Part shown: in pieces, positions 12,291 through 22,679 of the stretch
Position numbering within the stretch: position 1 is the stretch's first letter
How the letters are laid out: each line of letters starts with the position of its first letter
NCBI RefSeq assembly: GCF_014633365.1
Contig: NC_068346.1
Location: 20,419,030 to 20,483,029, forward strand
Source of the DNA: Diospyros lotus
Taxonomy: Eukaryota > Streptophyta > Magnoliopsida > Ericales > Ebenaceae
Length of the DNA: 64,000 nucleotides
Direction of reading: 5' to 3'
Position numbers and translations under genes: made by a program
The notes under the pieces: generated by a model
Databases searched by the model: none
Seen by the model: only the letters and a program-made list of their open reading frames with translations
What the model was told of the DNA's origin: nothing

Positions 12291-13501
12291 ACAATTATTT
12301 CAAGAAATGATGCATATTTGGTGGCAATAATGAAATCTAGAAGACAGTTTAGGTGTATTGAATAGTCGAATCGATAGGAGGGAACACCCTGGGACAATTT
12401 AGGTGTATTGGAATTAGGATTGTACCCTAAGTAGTTCCCACTCTGATTCTGATTCTGATAAGGCCTACCCTCTGTCTGACGTGGTTGTGCTCCAGATGCT
12501 TGGCCATATAGGACCTCTTTAAAAGCAGGAATGGTAGGACAATCTTCTGTCATATGGCCATTCGTCTCACAGACCACGCAAAGGACTTCCACCTCATGGA
12601 CGGCCTTGGTTTTTTTTAACTCTAATTCTTCCATCTTCTTTGTTAATGCTGTTAACCGGGCATTGATGTTATCACTTTCACTTATTTGAAATTTTCCTCG
12701 AGGTTGTGGACTGACATGCTCTCTTGAGTCTTCCAAAGACAATGGACTTACCTCCCAATTCCTAGTATTCTCAGCTAAAGTGTCAAAAAAGTGAAAAGCT
12801 TCTTCAGGTGTCTTCTCGTAAAATTCACCATTACACATGGTCGACACTAACATCTTAAGGTTGGGGGTTAAGGCATCATGAAAAAAACTAATCACCCGCC
12901 ACTGCTCAAAAGCATGATGTGGGCAAGTAAGAAGTAGATCTTTGAAACAATCCCAAGCTTGAGCAAATGACTCGGTGGGTTTACAAGCAAAGTTCATCAT
13001 TTGTCTTTGAAGGGATGCTGTCCTATTGGCCGGAAAGTATTTCTTTAAAAATTTAGTTTGCATTTCTCTCCATGTTCCTATTGATCTCGACTCTAATGTG
13101 TTTAACCACATTTTAGCTTTGTCTTTTAATGAAAATGGGAACAATTTTAGCCTCACAGTATCCTCATTGACATTCTGATCGACACAAGTGCCGCGGACTT
13201 CTTCAAATTCTCTCATGTGAGTGTACGGATTTTCTGAATCCATACCGTGAAAAGTAGGTAACATCTGAATGGTACCCGGTTTAAAGTTGAATCTATGATG
13301 GTTAACTGGAAGTACAATGCAAGAGGGAGTAGTTTGCCTCGGAGGGTGCAAATAGTCCTTGAGAGGTCGAAGCATTTCAGCTCCCAAGGGATCTTGATCA
13401 ACATGATCACCCCCTTGAGCAGACATGTTATCATTTTGTTGAGACATTAGAGATTGTGAATGGACTTCTTGTTCTAGCACTCTACCTGATCTAAGTCTCA
13501 T
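12287..13501 (-). CDS. Athila/Tat-type Gag (404 codons, 3' end truncated)
   Basis: Gag forms the particle that packages retrotransposon RNA. The protein starts MRLRSGR, a typical N-terminus of plant Tat/Athila Gag. Residues about 75-250 hold the Gag domain (FHGMDSENPYTH, LRLFPFSLKDKAKMWL, FLKKYFP, FKDLLLTCPHH), and residues 308-321 a CCHC zinc knuckle with C308, C311, H316 and C321, followed by an Asn/Gln-rich tail. It is the longest uninterrupted frame in the window. The last 25-30 residues look unrelated and run to the junction with the chromovirus LTR start at 12256-12290, so the natural C-terminus and pol are missing. It lies downstream, on its own strand, of the primer-binding site at 13644-13661 and the LTR at 13667-15493. 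The open frame suggests this element is younger than its neighbours. Confidence 0.9.
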   Translation of the reverse strand: MRLRSGRVLEQEVHSQSLMSQQNDNMSAQGGDHVDQDPLGAEMLRPLKDYLHPPRQTTPSCIVLPVNHHRFNFKPGTIQMLPTFHGMDSENPYTHMREFEEVRGTCVDQNVNEDTVRLKLFPFSLKDKAKMWLNTLESRSIGTWREMQTKFLKKYFPANRTASLQRQMMNFACKPTESFAQAWDCFKDLLLTCPHHAFEQWRVISFFHDALTPNLKMLVSTMCNGEFYEKTPEEAFHFFDTLAENTRNWEVSPLSLEDSREHVSPQPRGKFQISESDNINARLTALTKKMEELELKKTKAVHEVEVLCVVCETNGHMTEDCPTIPAFKEVLYGQASGAQPRQTEGRPYQNQNQSGNYLGYNPNSNTPKLSQGVPSYRFDYSIHLNCLLDFIIATKYASFLEIIV

Positions 13502-13643
13502 ACACTGTTTAGTAACTAAAAGTTACCTAACAAGTTTTTTTTTAAGTATATAGATTTTTTTCTTTGTCTTTAAAATATATTTTTTTTGTTTTTTTTAAAA
13601 GTAGTAAAACAACAAAAATAACACACTAAGTTACCAATTAATC

Positions 13644-13661
13644 TCCCCGGCAACGGTGCCA
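13644..13661 (-). other. Primer-binding site, tRNA-Asp type
   Basis: The minus strand reads TGGCACCGTTGCCGGGGA, which matches the 3' end of plant tRNA-Asp except for one base (A in place of G in TGGCGCC). A 5-bp spacer separates it from the LTR end at 13667. A tRNA-Asp primer is typical of Athila-type elements. Confidence 0.9.
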
Positions 13662-14424
13662 AAAACTGACTGCTACGCTACCCTACACATTTATTTATCG
13701 AAACAACAACCAAATTTATCAAACATTAATCCTCTTGTTAAAGCAGGTATAGGGCGATTATACTCGCCAGTGTGCGAGTGTGCGTGTAGTACAATTTTAA
13801 ATTTATAATTCGGTTCGGTGAGTCTGAGTCGGTTCACAGGGAGATTATTTTGGATGAAAACAGAAATCACTGAATATTTGATTTTAAGAGGTGATTAAGT
13901 TAATCTAAAGGAAATGATTAAAACTAAATTAACAATGAGTTTAAGTAGCTTGGGTCAAGACAATTTCAGTGTCAAAACTAATTAATTCTCAACTTAATAA
14001 AAAAGATCAATAATATTCATCTGAATTAAGTTTTGCAGATCTATGAGTAATTTTAGTTCAAGATAATGATAATTCTTGTTTAAGCAATCTCCATACATGG
14101 CATGGAAATTCTAAGTTAAGCAATTATCATAAATTGAATTATATCCCACAGATAGAATTTATAGATACTGATTAATCATTTGGGCTTGGGTATGAAAACA
14201 TTTCCAGGTCTAACAATCTCCATACGTGGCATGGAAACTTTAAGTTAGGCTTATGCTCCAATCCAAACTCAAAGATACACTATACGCACACTGCTCAAAT
14301 TAAATCAGATTAATATTACATAATTGAAGCGCAGCTTTCTTTGGGAATCATTGGCGTTGGACACTGTCCTTGCCTTAACCCAAGATCGGATTTAGCTACT
14401 CATCTTCATTTTTAAAATAAATTG

Positions 14425-14800
14425 GCAGGAATTTAAATGATGGGAATTAAAAGACAGTATTTAAAAGACTATTTTTTAACCGACCATATAGGCGGTATAT
14501 AATGAAAAGACAAGAATTGAAAGACTATTTTTTAACCGACCATATAGGCGGTATATAATGAAAAGACAAGAATTGAAAGACTATTTTTTAACCGACCATA
14601 TAGGCGGTATATAATGAAAAGACAAGAATTGAAAAACTATTTTTTAACCGACCATATAGGCGGTATATAATGAAAAGACAAGAATTGAAAGACTATTTTT
14701 TAACCGACCATATAGGCGGTATATAATAAAAAGACAATATTTAAAAGACAATATTCAACCGACCATATAGGCGGTATATAATAAAAAGATAATATGAATA
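14425..14800 (-). repeat. Six 56-bp tandem repeats in the LTR transcribed part
   Basis: The word CGACCATATAGGCGGTATAT starts at 14481, 14537, 14593, 14649, 14705 and 14760, an exact 56-bp period except for the last (55). The 18-bp core ACCGACCATATAGGCGGT is an imperfect palindrome with two mismatched pairs, so each unit can fold. The array lies 170-540 bp downstream of the TATA box in the element orientation, hence in the predicted R-U5 part. Confidence 0.92.
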
Positions 14801-14965
14801 ACATAATACAACTATATGGAAACAAAGGTTGAAGATTTAAGAGAGAAATTCTAAGAACGAAATCATATTGAAACTAAAGTGAAAATTTTGAGAGAGAAAT
14901 CTCAAGAACACAATTATACTTTCATTATAGGAAAATTGAATGGTTACAAATGCACCCCAAGTGCT

Positions 14966-14975
14966 CTATTTATAG
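14966..14975 (-). promoter_or_regulatory. TATA box of the Athila/Tat LTR
   Basis: The minus strand reads CTATAAATAG, a consensus plant TATA box, placed about 520 bp from the LTR start and downstream of the as-1-like repeats. It probably sets the element's transcription start just below 14950. Confidence 0.7.
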
Positions 14976-15086
14976 GGTAAAAGATGCAATAGAGACCACT
15001 CAATTATATAATTTAATAATACAAAATATCTAAAGAAAAATAAAATAACTAATTTAAAAATACAAAGATAAATAAAATATCTAACA

Positions 15087-15176
15087 CATGATGTAAGCGA
15101 TGATGTCATTCCAACTCATGATGTAAGCAATGATGTCACTCCAACCCATGATGTAAGCGATGATGTCATCAATTTG
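15087..15176 (-). promoter_or_regulatory. Three 30-bp repeats, each a decayed as-1-like element
   Basis: Units start at 15087, 15117 and 15147, exactly 30 bp apart. Each holds TGATGTAAGCGATGATGTCA (the middle one has CAATG). The plant as-1 element is TGACGTAAGGGATGACGCA, two TGACG boxes 12 bp apart bound by TGA-type bZIP factors. Here both boxes read TGATG, one C-to-T step from TGACG in a CpG. The repeats lie about 110-210 bp upstream of the TATA box in the element orientation, where an enhancer is expected. Function is inferred. Confidence 0.75.
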
Positions 15177-15177
15177 T

Positions 15178-15302
15178 GGGAGTTGGGCCTTTCATATTTT
15201 TGGGCTTGGGCCTTCCTTGTGTTGGGCTTGGGCCTTCCTTGTTTTGTGTTGGGCTTGGGCCTGGGCCTTCCTTATGTTGGGCTTGGGCCTGGGCTTTCCA
15301 TA
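15178..15302 (-). repeat. Short GGGCTTGGGCCTTCC repeats
   Basis: Four or five irregular copies of TTGGGCTTGGGCCTTCCTT lie directly upstream of the as-1-like array. TGGGCC/TGGGCT words match plant site II (TCP-binding) motifs, but low-complexity slippage explains them as well. The overlapping open frames of 67-95 codons are repeats of this unit and not genes. Confidence 0.7.
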
Positions 15303-15493
15303 TTTATATTATTATATATATTATATTATTATATATATTATATTTATTTTTTTATATTTTATATATTTTTATATTAATATTTTTAAACATGCACAAAATT
15401 ACAAAATGCATAATAATATTCAATTTAAACCATTTTAAGATCAAAATAAGGGTGAAATTATAATAAAATTTTTACAAAATTGATCACTAATCA

Positions 15494-15658
15494 CTTGGTC
15501 GACCAGAAAGCTATAAATAGAGCATGAATGAGCTTGTGGGAGAGTTAATGAAGAAGTGCAAGTCCTCAAGCGGATCATTCATCGTACAATTTCTCGAAGC
15601 TTTCATATTGTTCAATTTGAAGGCAAAGTGTATTTCTTGGATCATTTGTTTTAGCATT
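15494..15658 (+). mobile_element. Copia-like LTR fragment, left of the solo LTR
   Basis: A CTATAAATAG box at 15511-15520 is followed by a leader-like sequence that is broken at 15658 by the solo LTR and seems to resume at 18189. The combined text resembles SIRE/Angela-type copia LTRs. The start of this LTR is not clear. Confidence 0.35.
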
Positions 15659-18188
15659 TGTAACAACCTGCTCTCACTTATAGGCGCCACCGGTAAATAG
15701 TCGATCGGATTACTCACCCAACGAACCACAACTGAAGGGTTGGACTATGTTTCAACTGGAAACGCCCTAGGTGGGAACTAGATTTTGTCCTTCCCTTCGC
15801 TCCACTCAGGAATCGGTCCCAACTCAAATAAGAAAACACAGCGGACCAAGACCTGAACCCGAGTAAGCTTCACCTCTCTTCAACTCGCCTCATAGCAAGC
15901 CAAAGGTGACCCAGGAACAAAGCTAGCATAACAAACACTTCGTTGAGTATTGAGAATTTATGAGAACATACCTCGCTGATCTTTACTCGGTCCGAACTTG
16001 GCTTCAACAACTCGAGCCACATATAAATCACGCAAACTCACATTATCTATCACACGGTTATGATTACAACAACTAGATACCTCTAGAGCTCAGTAACGCT
16101 TACAATCAAACACATGAATACATATAAGAAAATACAGGAGAATTTGCATCCACACATCTTGGGCAACGATGCTAGTTGCCACAATAGTCTCCCGGCACCA
16201 TCCCTGCTTGCTTTTGGACTTGTATCATCTACAATATGAGGTAAACCTCATTAGTCATAAAGACTCAGTAAGGGTGCAATGCATGTAAATATGAATATAA
16301 CCATGTTTATTTATGCCAAATGCATGCTAATGAGGCTAGGCCCATTCATCCTCACAACCCACCAAGGTTTGAGGCATCAACCTATCAGCCCCCATAACAC
16401 TAGTCCTCCATATGGCCATAGGTCCACTAGATCTCACATCACGCAAGATAACCACTAGCAAATGCTTCATAAAAACATTATCAAACATATTTACCAACTT
16501 GCAAGGCCACCTTCACATGGGGTCATCCCTTACCTAGCTCAAAGCCTCATCTCTATCTCAGCACGAACTCCAGCCTGAACCTCAAGTTCCTCTAGGATCA
16601 CTGCTGGTCGAACCTAGAGGCAAACACACAAAACCCCAACTCTATTAATATCACATTAGGGCCTATGCATTTATTATTCACAGCAAGAACCACCCGCCAA
16701 CAACTACAAACAACTCCAACCATGGGTTTAAATCCAACCAATTCTTCACATTATAATATTCCACAACATCTCACATAAGCAAATAATTCAAAAGAAATAA
16801 TTAATTACCTCATCCAATTTGGAAGGAAAAATCGGCCAACCGTCCACGCCGACGTTGCCTCATTGACGACCATCTCATGCCCGAAATCCCATTCTCGAGC
16901 TTCCATTATGCTCCATGAGCCTCGAAATAATTTCTAGAACTTTTCTAGAATTTTCTATCATTTTTCCTCCAATTTCTCCATTATTTCCTTTCTTTTGTTT
17001 TCTTTTTCTTTTTTTTTTTTCTTTTTTTCTTTTTTATTTATTCCTTCTTCCTCGGCTTCCCGCGCGCTTTCCTCTTCTTCCCTTCATCTTCACCACACCC
17101 GCACCAGGCTCCCGCGCATGGCCACTAGCCACCGACCACCGCCGCCTGGGGCTGTTGCTACTGCTCGAGCTGCCGTCGATCGCCACCACCACGGCCAGCA
17201 TCTTCGCGCGCACCGCTGCAACCAGCGGCCATAGCCGGTCACTGAAGCTTCTTACGCCGCCATTGGAGCCTCTTTGAGCTCCCAAAACTCCTACTCATCG
17301 CTGCTGCTACGGCCTCCACCACCAGCCACCAGCTTGCTTGCTCGGAGCACCATCCGTCGCCGAGCACGCCATGGCTGCCTCTGCCTCGGTCACAGCCGCT
17401 GCTTCAATCGTCGGCCATGGCAGCCTTTGCCATGGCCGATCTTCCTCTCTCTCACAATGCTTTATCTCGCTCTCTCACGAAGGCTCTTGGCCATTACTCT
17501 CCTTCTCTCTCTCTCTTTGTTTTGATTTCAAATTTGAAAATGTTGGCAGCAAGCTCGCGGCTCTGCCTATATATACACACGCCTATATATATATAAATAC
17601 ATATATAAATTAATTACACTCTTAATCCCCCCAATTTCTCAATAATTGCACTTGAGAACCCTTAATTCCACTTAGGAATTTTGATAATATCATTTAGGCC
17701 CTCTAAGCCTAATTTAATTATCCTTAAACCACTCCAAAACTTGATTTCTTCAAAAATTAATAATCAACTTTACTCGATAAAACCGATTTCATCCTTGCGC
17801 CTGCACGGGACCTTTATTCGACCCAAAAATGCTTTAGGGTTGCCTTACTCACCAAACCGGACCACCCCTAGGGTCCCCTCAGCTTCCCAGAAGTCCCCAA
17901 CGACCATTCGGTACTGGCACCCAATAAGGCTTATACAAAATTTATTCCAAAAATTATTCCCGTTTGGACTGCTTCAAACGTCATTATCCTCATCTCAAGA
18001 TGCTTACCAATCTCTTGCATTCTTCCCTAGACATCCAAGTCCCGAGGCACTCACTGCCGCCAATTCGACAATTCTATTAATTAACTTCTTAAAATCGACA
18101 TTCGGCTTCCCGGACCAGCCGAGGTCCTACCAAAATAATCAAAAACTATTTATTTTCAATATCATGTAATACCGGGTATTATAGCATT
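15654..18188 (-). mobile_element. Solo LTR, 2.5-kb gypsy family, copy 3, target duplication gcatt
   Basis: The LTR spans 15659-18183 (2,525 bp) and is flanked by gcatt at 15654-15658 and 18184-18188. On the plus strand it begins TGTAACAACC and ends GGGTATTATA, where TTACA would be expected, so the terminal CA has become TA. It aligns in reverse complement with the LTR at 6924-9426, including the CTAGTTCCCACCTAGGG word (here around 15760-15775) and the segment around 16200-16400. No internal domain is present. The GC-rich stretch 17040-17440 with Ser/Arg/Pro-rich open frames on both strands is LTR sequence, not a gene. A TATATATAGGC-type TATA site lies near 17565-17575 on the minus strand. Confidence 0.9.
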
Positions 18189-18560
18189 TGATTTCAATAT
18201 TTGTGCTTTATCGTAACTAAGAGAGATATCTCTTAGATTCTCATACATTGTAAAATCTATTGTTGTATTGTCTAGTTTGTTGCTTGAGGGATTACTTGGG
18301 TTTAAGTAGGAGGCCTAAGTAGATTTGAAAAATCCTTAGTGAGGAGCTAAGATAGTGGACTAGGCTGGTTGAGTCGAACCGCTATAAATATCTTATGTCA
18401 TTTGTATCTATCTAGCTTCATTTCTTTCACGCTTTGCAAACTCCATTATGCACTTATTGTTTCACAACATTTATTCCTCATTTTAAGCAAATATTTGCAT
18501 ATTTTAAGTAATTTTTTAAAACACCTAATTCACCTCCCTTCTTGGGTGTGGGGTGTTATA
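18184..18560 (+). mobile_element. Copia-like LTR fragment, right of the solo LTR
   Basis: The end of this stretch has CCTAATTCACCTCCCTTCTT followed by GGGTGTGGGGTGTTATA, a signature near the 3' end of SIRE-type copia LTRs in plants. Together with 15494-15658 it looks like one LTR split by the solo LTR. The clade assignment is from memory of the motif only. Confidence 0.4.
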
Positions 18561-19440
18561 TTTTGACAAACATAATATTTTAAATTGCCCTGAGTCGTTG
18601 TTAGGCCCTACTCAAGACCTTTTAAAATGTCTCGAGAAGATTAAGAGATTATTGAGATGGGTCAAAGTGTTCGATCGACATCAAAGGAGTTTGATGTTAT
18701 CTAATTGCTATTAGGTGATAAATATAAAAAGTCGCACATTGATAAGCACAAGCGACCAGATTAGTGAGTCTGAGTTGATTCACTATTCTTCTCCACCATT
18801 AAGAGTTAATAAGGAATTAAATATTGTTAAGAGATAATGGTTAAACAAAATACCATTAAGTGTTAATAGGATTTTGGAGGGATAAGAGTTTAGTACATCA
18901 GAGAAATGTTCTCGGTGTATATTTGATAAAAGCCTTGCAACTGTCATTTTCCTTTTCGACATGCACATAAATGTATATGTATAAGTGCAATTGGAAATTA
19001 AATTTGATGTAACACAAAGAAGCTTCTAGTGAGATAGCTTAAATTGGTGGCCGCATGTATATTAATGTATCAATGGATTGCCCTCAACAAATAAATATAA
19101 TCCACCAAAATGCAATTACAATATTTCACATGGACAATGCTAGAACGTAAAATAGTTACAGATTTTTTTATCCAAAAAAATCATAATTGGGTCTCTGAAA
19201 AAAGTAAAAACAAATAGTTACTTGTTTATCCAGGAAAGAAGCTCTCTCACTTCCTAAACGCTCAGTCCTAAGAACTTACCTATTGTTGTTTATGTCTGTC
19301 GCAAAGAGAACATTCCAATTTACAATTACAACTTATAAGGGTCCACTCTCAAATATTCCCGCTAGCATAAGATATCTGAAAGGAGGTCATCACAAAGATG
19401 ATATAGAACAATAAAATTTAACACTAGATTTCTATCCATA
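18561..19440. other. Nothing recognised
   Basis: This is AT-rich non-coding sequence. The longest frame (18783-18968, minus, 61 codons) has no recognisable similarity. It may be the remains of the copia internal domain to its left. Confidence 0.5.
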
Positions 19441-20110
19441 GATAATATCAGCAGAAGGCAAAATAAAAGTTTACATCATCTTGGCACCATGGCCTATACA
19501 AAATGTATACAAGGGTATTAATGTAAATAACAAAATAAGATCTCCTCACAACATCTCTCATCAAAACGAAACTACTAACAAAGACCTTCTAGTCTGGGAT
19601 GTCTCTATAAACCTCTAGACTTGGGCTCTAGCCCCACTGAACTTGCCCTCAACAACTGTTTTACCTTTACCTGTAATGACATGAAAGTAAACAAGGTGAG
19701 CCACAAAACTCAGCAAATATATATATAAAGCATAAAGAGATAGAATCAAGGGAATGGATAACCAAAATAAAGTAAATAATGACTCTACAAAAATGTGTAA
19801 GTAGGACACAACTCATAAGTTTTCATTCACAATCATTTCCATATCGTGATCATCATACGGTATGTATTCATTCCCATGCTCATGCACATGCATTAAAAGT
19901 AATGAATTTTTCACACGTTCCACATGGCTCCCAAGGCCATCACATTCATGCAGGTATACATACATAATGAAAAAAAATCAACAAACAACTAGAATTTGAG
20001 CCTTGCCTACCGGGCTTATAGCCACCTAAACCTGCATCAGACGCTCATAGGATATCCTTTTATCACCCGTAGACATAGTCGCTGCGCAAAATAATAAGTG
20101 CGCAAATAAC
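19441..20110 (-). mobile_element. Gypsy LTR fragment
   Basis: On the minus strand, words such as GAGTTTTGTGGCTCACCTTG followed by TTTACTTTCATG are the arrangement seen downstream of the TATA region in plant chromovirus LTRs; the LTR at 8340-8410 has a related GCTCATGAGG segment. No ends or target duplication were found. Confidence 0.4.
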
Positions 20111-20124
20111 TATCATACTACCAT

Positions 20125-21692
20125 TGATCACCCTAAAATATACCGCAAGTGTACGGATCGAACAAGTAATATAATAGTAAGTAAGAATATCGTTCCCACA
20201 AGGAAAGATTTCAAATACCAAATTTTTAAACTTTCTTTATTATTTAGACAATAAAAAATTTCAGATTTAATAAAAAACAAGAAAGAAAAAAAATTAATTA
20301 GATTAATAAAATAAGATTAATTTGGAAGGCAACTTGAATCAAAGAAATCAGTGGATTTTAATAACTAAGGCACATGTATGAACCTAGCTATGCAATGCAG
20401 ATCATAAATTTTTATGCGAATGAATTGATCAATTGAGTATGTGACGGCAAAATCTCCTAATGCATTCGTTACCCTATTTCTAGGTAATAACAAGTCTATT
20501 CTCATTTAATAACTTCCTATATTTCTATGAAAGTTTAATCAAATGAAAACGCATTACAATTTGTGAAATTCCTAGCGTATCACTAAAAGTTGCATAACGA
20601 AATCGAATTCTATTTCTAGTTGATTTTACTTTATGGTGTATGGTACCTACAATGCAATCCCCAAACTATCTCCTTTCGGTCTCAAGATTAGGCATCAAAT
20701 CATGTAAATAGTGGTCAATTATTCACAAGCATTAAATCCAATACCACACAACTCAACATAACTCAATTTATTCAATCACATAAAATTATAAAAAATGCAT
20801 CATCATAGTTTTGGCCAATACATGGCCTTAGTTCAACAAATTAGTTCATGACAGAATTAATTAAAATCCAAAGAAACAGTAAAAGCATAGAAAAATTATT
20901 TAATTAAAAAAGAAGAAGAAAGAAGCTCAGTTGGCGAATCTGTGTTGCCCGCGTCCCCGCTGTGTCCGCCTGCGCCTGCTAAGTCCGCCACTGCCTCAAT
21001 CTCCGATCTTCAATTTCTACTTCATCCCCTACTCGTTCTGTATTACAAATAATATACCCGAATCGAAGTCCTGGATCTCTAGTTTCTAAAGCACCAAATG
21101 GATTGCAAATCAAATATAACCACATAAAGTTATGCTGCAAAAATCTAAGCAAAGGTTTCATTACATGGAGCAGTAAAATTACGAATTTTTTTGGCAGAAA
21201 TTAACAAGGCCAAGCCCTATATCAAATCGAAATCATGAAGTCTAGTTTATAAAGAAACAAATGGATCTTAAATCGGATATAAACATACGAAGTTATACCC
21301 TAAAATGTACAGCATGCTCAAATCTACCAAAAATAAGAGTTCTATGTACAAACATATTCTGAAATCTAAAAATAAGGGCTTCAAGTATCGTAGATGGAAG
21401 AAGAAAATTTCCAGAACAAGAAGGGGGTTTAAGAACTTGCATTAATAAGAATAAAATAAGGGAACTTGCACGAACAAATAAGGAGAAGAAGAAGAGAACT
21501 TGCACAAAAGAAATGAAGAAGAGAAGAGAATTTGCATAACAAAAAGAGATGCAAGAAGAACTTGCCTTAATAACCCAAGAGAATGCAACTTGAAGCCCAA
21601 AATAATCTTCACCACTTGATGCTCCCAAATCTTTAATAAAAATGGAAGAAAGAAGAAGAAGAAGAAGATATCATGAGAGAAGAAGAAGGACA
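20125..21692 (-). mobile_element. Tat-type LTR fragment interrupted by the CACTA element
   Basis: The plus strand starts TGATCACCCTAAAATATACC and continues with CGCAAGTGTACGGATCGAAC and CGTTCCCACAAGG, the reverse complement of the 3' end of Tat/Ogre-type LTRs in plants. Purine-rich sequence follows to the CACTA insertion at 21693 and may continue past 29152. The LTR start was not located, and open frames inside are not supported. Confidence 0.5.
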
Positions 21693-22675
21693 CACTACAA
21701 GAAAAGTAATTTTTAGTGGCCACTTTTAGTGACGGCCAAAAGATATTTGTCACAAATACAACTATTAGTGGCGGCCATAAACTGTTTGTCACTAAAAAGA
21801 CGTGTTTAGTGGCAGCCAACAAAATTAGTCACTAAAGAGCTCATTATTAGTGACGGTCGCCAATGCTGGTCACTAAAGGTTCATTATTTGTGACGGGGAT
21901 GTGTGGCAACCACTAAAAGTGGAGTATTTGTGACATCCAAACATGAAGGCCACTAAAAAATGGAGGATGTTACGCTTATTTGTGACAGCCGCTAATGGCG
22001 GCCATTAAAGGTTCATTATTTGTGACGGTCGTTAATGACGGCCACTAAAGGTTCATTATTTGTGACGGGCATGTGTGGCGGTCACTAAAGGTGGAGTATT
22101 TGTGACAACCTACCATGGTCGCCATTAAAAGCTTGGGAGGAAACTCAAACAAGCTTATTTGTGACGGTCGCCACTAAAGGTTCATTATTTGTGACAGGAA
22201 TGTGTGGCGGCCACTAAAGGTAGATTATTTGTGACGGCCAAACATGAAGGCCACTAAAAAATGGAGGATGTTACGCTTATTTGTGACGGCCGCTAATGGC
22301 GGCCACTAAAGGTTCATTATTTGTGACGGCTGCCAATGACGGCCACTAAAGGTTCATTAGTTGTGACCATATCTATGACGGCCACTAAAAGTGGAGTATT
22401 TGTGACAGACTACCATGGCCGTCACTAAAAGTTTGGGAGAAGTCACTTATTTGTGACGGCTACCAATGGCGGCCACAAAAAGCGCATTATTAATGACAGT
22501 CATGACTGGCTGCCACTAAAGGTGGAGTATTTGATTTATTTGTGACGACCTCTATTTGCGGCCACTAAAAGTGCATTATTAGTGAGGACCACCGTTGGCG
22601 GTCACTAAAAGTATACCTTCAATATATTTATTTGTGACTACTAACTTTGGCGGTCACTAAAAATAAATTATTGAT
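21693..22675. repeat. Left subterminal repeat array of the CACTA element
   Basis: About twenty units of roughly 40-45 bp alternate TTTGTGACGGCC and GGCCACTAAA words. Most units are themselves imperfect inverted repeats (TTTGTGACGGCC ... GGCCACTAAA), so each can form a hairpin. Such direct and inverted subterminal motifs are the binding sites of TNPA-type proteins in En/Spm. A block of about 115 bp is present twice (near 21890 and 22195). Confidence 0.92.
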
Positions 22676-22679
22676 ACAT

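Larger units (their letters stand above)
13667..15493 (-). mobile_element. 5' LTR of the Athila/Tat-type element
   Basis: On the minus strand the LTR starts TGATTAGTGATC at 15493 and ends GCAGTCA at 13667 (1,827 bp), followed by the primer-binding site. It contains a TATA box (14966-14975), three as-1-like 30-bp repeats upstream of it, a GGGCTTGGGCC-type short repeat further upstream, and six 56-bp repeats downstream of the TATA box. The flanking 5 bp on the outer side is cttgg (15494-15498); the opposite end of the element is missing, so no target duplication can be checked. Confidence 0.85.

Noticed and set aside
15160..15463. Three overlapping plus-strand frames of 67-95 codons rich in Gly, Leu and Trp
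   Set aside because: They are translations of the GGGCTTGGGCC short repeat and the following (TA)n-rich text in the LTR.
16915..17613. Ser/Pro/Arg-rich frames on both strands
   Set aside because: GC-rich section of the solo LTR at 15659-18183; frames overlap in several phases and have no motif.
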